A DNA stretch of 64,000 bases. It comes from Alphaproteobacteria bacterium. Lineage in GTDB: Bacteria; Pseudomonadota; Alphaproteobacteria; SMXS01. The first letter of the stretch is position 1; the number at the start of each line of letters is the position of its first letter. The notes under the pieces are model-generated. The model was not told the origin of the DNA and did no database searches. It worked only from the letters and a program-made list of their open reading frames with translations. The stretch lies in NCBI GenBank assembly GCA_028284945.1, contig JANQQJ010000024.1, positions 124,001-188,000 of the forward strand, in the 5' to 3' direction. Below are positions 60,737-64,000 of the stretch, piece by piece. The position numbers were made by a program, and so were the translations under genes.

Positions 60737-62157
60737 TGGGCAAGGTTACCGGATTTAAGGAATTTGAGCGGGTCGACCGCCCCTACCGCCCGGCCGAAGA
60801 GCGTGTCGAGCACTATCAAGAGTTTGTCGAACCGCTTGCACCCAAGGAACTGAATCAGCAGGCTGCGCGCTGTATGGACTGCGGCATTCCCTATTGCCAC
60901 ACGGGCTGCCCGGTCAACAACATCATCCCGGACTTCAACGATCTGGTGTACCGCGAAGAATGGTACGATGCCTGGATCACACTGGATTCCACCAACAATT
61001 TCCCGGAATTCACCGGCCGTATTTGCCCCGCCCCGTGCGAGGCCGCCTGCACGCTGAACATTGACGACAACCCGGTCACCATTAAGACCATGGAATGCGC
61101 CATCGTCGACCGCGCCTGGCAGGAAGGCTGGATCGAACCAAAGATCCCCGAAACCCAGACCGGCAAACGCGTAGCCATCGTTGGTTCGGGCCCAGCGGGT
61201 ATGGCCGCGGCCCAGCAGCTGGCGCGCCGTGGCCATGATGTGACCGTCTATGAAAAATTCAAGAAGATCGGCGGGCTGCTGCGGTATGGCATTCCCGACT
61301 TCAAAATGGAAAAGCATCATATCGATCGCCGGCAAAAGCAGATGGAAGCCGAGGGCGTGACTTTTGCCACCGGCATCCATATCGGCGTCGACAAGCCAGT
61401 TCAGTCGCTTGTCGATGGCTTTGACGCGGTTATTCTGGCCGGTGGCGCGGAAGCCCCGCGGGATTTGCCGGTCCCGGGCCGTGACCTGGAAGGCATTGAA
61501 TTTGCAATGGATTTCCTACCACAGCAGAACCGGCGCGTCGGCGGTGAACCTGTCGGCAATGTGAAAGAAATCCTCGCCACCGGTAAACATGTGGTGGTGA
61601 TTGGCGGCGGTGATACCGGTTCCGACTGCATCGGTACCTCGTTCCGGCAAAAGGCGCTTTCGGTCACCCAGATCGAAATCATGCCGCAGCCGCCGGAAAA
61701 AGAAGACAAGGGGCTGACATGGCCCAACTGGCCGATGAAGATGCGCACCTCCTCCAGTCAGGAAGAAGGCGCGGACCGGGATTGGTCGGTGATGACCAAG
61801 AGCTTTGAAGACGACGGCAACGGCAATGTCTCTGCGCTCAACTGTGTCAAGGTCGACGGTGACTTCAACGAAGTGCCCGGCAGCGAGTTTCAGATCAAAG
61901 CCGATCTGGTCCTGCTCGCCATGGGTTTTATCCACCCCGTCCATGAAGGCATGATCGCTGAACTCGACCCGGCACTCGACGGGCGTGGTAATGTCGAAGC
62001 CAATACGGTTGCCTATAAATCCTCGGTCGAGAAGGTCTTTACCGCTGGTGACATGCGGCGGGGCCAGTCACTCGTTGTCTGGGCGATCCGCGAGGGCCGG
62101 CAATGCGCCCGCTCCGTCGATGAATACCTGATGGGATCGACCACGCTGCCTCGGTAA
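60736..62157 (+). CDS. gltD: Glutamate synthase (NADPH) small subunit
   Basis: 473 residues. N-terminal cysteines 46, 49, 54, 58 and 97, 101, 105 bind two [4Fe-4S] clusters ([22 protein letters not shown]). FAD loop [20 protein letters not shown] and NADP loop [12 protein letters not shown] are intact. It passes electrons from NADPH to GltB. ATG overlaps the gltB stop (TGATG), so the two form one transcript and are translated in fixed ratio. Confidence 0.96.
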   Translation: MGKVTGFKEFERVDRPYRPAEERVEHYQEFVEPLAPKELNQQAARCMDCGIPYCHTGCPVNNIIPDFNDLVYREEWYDAWITLDSTNNFPEFTGRICPAPCEAACTLNIDDNPVTIKTMECAIVDRAWQEGWIEPKIPETQTGKRVAIVGSGPAGMAAAQQLARRGHDVTVYEKFKKIGGLLRYGIPDFKMEKHHIDRRQKQMEAEGVTFATGIHIGVDKPVQSLVDGFDAVILAGGAEAPRDLPVPGRDLEGIEFAMDFLPQQNRRVGGEPVGNVKEILATGKHVVVIGGGDTGSDCIGTSFRQKALSVTQIEIMPQPPEKEDKGLTWPNWPMKMRTSSSQEEGADRDWSVMTKSFEDDGNGNVSALNCVKVDGDFNEVPGSEFQIKADLVLLAMGFIHPVHEGMIAELDPALDGRGNVEANTVAYKSSVEKVFTAGDMRRGQSLVVWAIREGRQCARSVDEYLMGSTTLPR

Positions 62158-62170
62158 AGCCGCGTCTGTT

Positions 62171-62446
62171 CTGGCTCATTGCCTTGGTGTGACGCGATAA
62201 TTCCCAGTGTCAGATTGGTATTGCTGACCGCCTGAAATCCGCTGTGTTCCATTTCCCGCGCGAACGTTTGCTGATCGGGAAAGTCGTGAACGCCCTTTAA
62301 CAGATACTCATAGGCACCGCGGTCGCCACTGGCAGCGATGCGGCCAATGAGCTGAAAACATCAAACAACCGGTCATACCGGCCTGCAATTCGCGCGAAGA
62401 CATCGTTCTGACTGGCCGTGAATTCAGCCGCGTTGTCCTTGTTCAA
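62171..62446 (-). pseudogene. UbiE/COQ5-like methyltransferase remnant
   Basis: Read on the minus strand, a TTG at 62446 opens a frame with [24 protein letters not shown], which resembles the N-terminus of UbiE/COQ5-type methyltransferases, then stops. In another frame, 62354-62171 encodes a segment like their C-terminus ([40 protein letters not shown]). The whole SAM-binding core, about 130-150 residues, is missing, and the join is out of frame. The usual landmarks of that core, such as the GxGxG loop, are absent. It is a degraded gene of the kind that methylates a quinone or lipid; I cannot say which. Confidence 0.8.
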
Positions 62447-62460
62447 ATGGCTGTTCCCTA

Positions 62461-62506
62461 TTGACAATCACGCAAATATGCCTGATATTTCTGTCATGAC
62501 AGAAAT
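62461..62506 (+). promoter_or_regulatory. Promoter and perfect 20-bp palindrome upstream of DUF4166
   Basis: TTGACA (62461-62466) and GATATT (62484-62489), 17 bases apart, are a near-consensus promoter. Overlapping the -10 and its downstream side is ATTTCTGTCA|TGACAGAAAT (62487-62506), a perfect palindrome with ten-base arms and no spacer. It sits in an AT-rich patch and is the likely operator for the DUF4166 and saccharopine-dehydrogenase-like genes. The regulator is unknown. Confidence 0.75.
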
Positions 62507-62552
62507 TAATGAAATATAAATTTTCTTCCTCCCTGCCCAGCGGGAAAGACCC

Positions 62553-63227
62553 ATGCAACAGAACACCGCACGCCAAACCCGCCAAGTCCAAGCCACAAGT
62601 CCGGCCCATCCCGTCGGCGATGCGCGGTTTTGCCTGTTGCTGGGGCGAGAGAATTGGGACCGGCTTCCAGCGCCAGTACGTGCCCGTTTCTCCAAACGAT
62701 TGAACGATGGCAAGACAGCGCTTTATAGCGGGATGGTTCTGCGGGCATCCATGCATCCCCTGGGCTGGTTGCTGGCACAGGCGGCGCGGCTGGTTGGCGC
62801 GCCCCTGCCGACCCGGCCTGACGTCGATGTCCCGGCGGCGGTTTCCGTCACTGAAGATACCGCCACCGGCGGACAGACCTGGACACGGATCTATGGCCGC
62901 CCAACAGGTTTCCCTCAGGTGATTAACAGCGTTAAACGGTTCACCGGGCCAACCGGTCTGGAGGAACATGTCGGGCGCGGTATCGGCATGGCATTGCAGG
63001 TGAGCAGTGATGATCAGGGAATCACTTTCAAGAGCGATCACTATTTCCTGCAACTGGGCGCGGTTCGGCTTCGCCTGCCACGCTGGCTGAGCCCAGGGAC
63101 CGTGACCGTCAAGCATGTCGAGCAGGGTGACGGTGCGTTCCTGTTTGAGCTGACCCTGGAACACCCGCTGATCGGAACCCTGCTGCAACAAACGGCATTG
63201 TTCCATGACACCACGCTGACAAGCTAG
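62553..63227 (+). CDS. DUF4166 protein
   Basis: 224 residues. The DUF4166 pattern is seen: LLLGRENWDRLPAPVRARF near the start, VSVTEDTATGGQTWTRIYG in the middle and LRLPRWLSPGTVTVKHVEQG towards the end. Function unknown; members often sit beside saccharopine-dehydrogenase-like NAD(P) proteins, as here. ATG at 62553 follows GGGAAAGACCC. It is transcribed from the promoter with the 20-bp palindrome and is followed after nine bases by the partner gene. Confidence 0.85.
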   Translation: MQQNTARQTRQVQATSPAHPVGDARFCLLLGRENWDRLPAPVRARFSKRLNDGKTALYSGMVLRASMHPLGWLLAQAARLVGAPLPTRPDVDVPAAVSVTEDTATGGQTWTRIYGRPTGFPQVINSVKRFTGPTGLEEHVGRGIGMALQVSSDDQGITFKSDHYFLQLGAVRLRLPRWLSPGTVTVKHVEQGDGAFLFELTLEHPLIGTLLQQTALFHDTTLTS

Positions 63228-63236
63228 CAGGACCAG

Positions 63237-64000
63237 ATGCCCGTGCGTGTTCTTTTGGTTGGAGCGGCTGGTGTGTTCGGCCGCAAGCTCGCCGAACAGC
63301 TCGTGTGCGAAAGAGGCGTTTCCCTGGTACTTACTGGGCGGACACGCGCAAAACTCGATGCCTTGGCAGGCGAATTAGGCGGCGGATGCGGCGTGGCGCC
63401 AATGGACAGAAACACCATCTCAGCCAACCACCTCTTGCCACTATCCTGCGATATCGTGATCGATGCGGCGGGACCGTTCCGCCCCGACAGCACAGCATTG
63501 GTAAGTGCCGCGATCGACGCAGGCTGTCACTACATCGACCTCGCCGACGACCGGGAATTTGTCACCACAATAGGGCAATTCGACGCAGCCGCCCGGCAGA
63601 TGGGCGCGGCCGTTCTGGCTGGTGCCAGTTCGACGCCCGCCTTGTCGCACGCCGTTGTGGATGCGCTGATAGATGGATGGTCGCAGGTCGAGACGATCAC
63701 GGTAGCCATCAGCCCCGGCAACCGGGCGCCGCGCGGCCTTTCCGTTGTGCAATCGATCCTGTCCTGGGCTGGACAGCCGGTGAAGGTTTACTCCGGCGGG
63801 CGGTGGACCACTGCACCCGGCTGGGGCCTGACCCACGACATGGATTTTCCGGGCATTGGTTCGCGCCTGGTGTCTCTGTGCAATACACCGGATCTGGACC
63901 TGCTTGTCGAGAGGTACAAGCCGACCCAATCGGCGGTTTTCCTCGCCGGGTTGGAGCTGCGCAGCCTGCACCGCACACTGGAACTTACCAGCCGGCTGGT
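63237..64000 (+). CDS. Saccharopine-dehydrogenase-like NAD(P)-binding protein (3' part outside window)
   Basis: The first 254 codons are visible before the right edge. A Rossmann fold starts immediately: VLLVGAAGVFGRKLAEQLV, then DIVIDAAGPFRPDSTAL and CHYIDLADDREF, the saccharopine-dehydrogenase/SCCPDH-type pattern. It would be an NAD(P)-dependent oxidoreductase of unknown substrate. ATG at 63237 follows AGCAGGACC and lies nine bases after the DUF4166 stop. Pairing of the two families is recurrent and suggests a shared, still unnamed, pathway. Confidence 0.88.
   Translation, partial: MPVRVLLVGAAGVFGRKLAEQLVCERGVSLVLTGRTRAKLDALAGELGGGCGVAPMDRNTISANHLLPLSCDIVIDAAGPFRPDSTALVSAAIDAGCHYIDLADDREFVTTIGQFDAAARQMGAAVLAGASSTPALSHAVVDALIDGWSQVETITVAISPGNRAPRGLSVVQSILSWAGQPVKVYSGGRWTTAPGWGLTHDMDFPGIGSRLVSLCNTPDLDLLVERYKPTQSAVFLAGLELRSLHRTLELTSRL

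Noticed and set aside
1-64000. tRNA, rRNA, CRISPR arrays, integrases and insertion sequences
   Set aside because: Read on both strands; no cloverleaf with CCA-end features, no spaced direct repeats, and no transposase or recombinase signature was seen.

Overview
The window is a gene-dense, GC-rich (about 60% by eye) bacterial chromosome segment. It is best placed in the Alphaproteobacteria. The support is the family composition (class Ib P450 partners, KorAB, the ligase-associated DNA-damage cassette, DUF3429, CnrHYX-like ECF operon) and a GTTC-N7-GTTC direct-repeat LexA box of the alphaproteobacterial type at 37989-38003. I saw no rRNA, tRNA, CRISPR array, integrase or insertion sequence. 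The order within the class cannot be settled from the sequence alone.

Layout. 1-3517: start of a response regulator and a hybrid 7TMR-DISM histidine kinase. 3591-7668: long-chain acyl-CoA synthetase, a polyamine operon (speH-speE) with a low-GC DUF6210 passenger gene, and a QueD-like protein lacking the catalytic cysteine. 7770-16666: a catabolic island with an SDR, two crotonases, an autoregulated TetR-P450 pair with a perfect 9+3+9 operator, a feruloyl-CoA-synthase-like ligase, an acyl-CoA dehydrogenase and an epoxide hydrolase. 16796-22129: TPR protein, two tandem DMT transporters, an HSD10-like SDR, a DUF350-serine protease pair, PCD and a VOC protein. 22341-26755: 2-oxoacid:ferredoxin oxidoreductase (KorAB) and a ferredoxin-NADP reductase. 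26902-28546: ECF sigma, anti-sigma and periplasmic metal-sensor operon. 28547-32336: a TrpF-like protein without the TrpF cysteine, AsmA, SRAP and DUF3429 proteins.

32347-40652: the four genes of the ligase-associated DNA-damage response system (PdeM nuclease, Lhr-type helicase, MBL exonuclease, ATP-dependent ligase). The lhr/exonuclease divergent promoter carries a LexA box. The usual lhr-pdeM neighbourhood is split by TauE-like, cysteine-synthase-like and LysE-like genes. A diverged second copy of the last ~52 bases of lhr sits between two of these passengers, which I regard as the most unusual structure in the window.

40649-47008: Kazal-type lipoprotein, DUF748, BrkB, royal-jelly-like and putative glycosyltransferase genes. 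47153-55734: zinc alcohol dehydrogenase, MAPEG, a CYP153-like alkane hydroxylase with its [2Fe-2S] ferredoxin, two tandem phytanoyl-CoA dioxygenases, SirB1, GT4 and a third P450. 55735-62157: gltBD, preceded by a translationally coupled 19-codon leader frame. 62171-64000: a UbiE-like methyltransferase pseudogene, a perfect 20-bp palindrome, DUF4166 and the start of a saccharopine-dehydrogenase-like gene.

Taken together the window describes an aerobic heterotroph that activates and oxidises lipids, alkanes or terpenoids. P450s supply hydroxylation, the ferredoxin and ferredoxin reductase could supply their electrons, CoA ligases, dehydrogenases and hydratases degrade the products, and KorAB and GOGAT link to central carbon and nitrogen metabolism. 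Three kinds of dispersed or palindromic non-coding structure recur: a CTGAGGAGC/GCTCCTCAG mosaic repeat at three sites, an ATTGCGA/TCGCAAT repeat at one, and several perfect operator-like palindromes.
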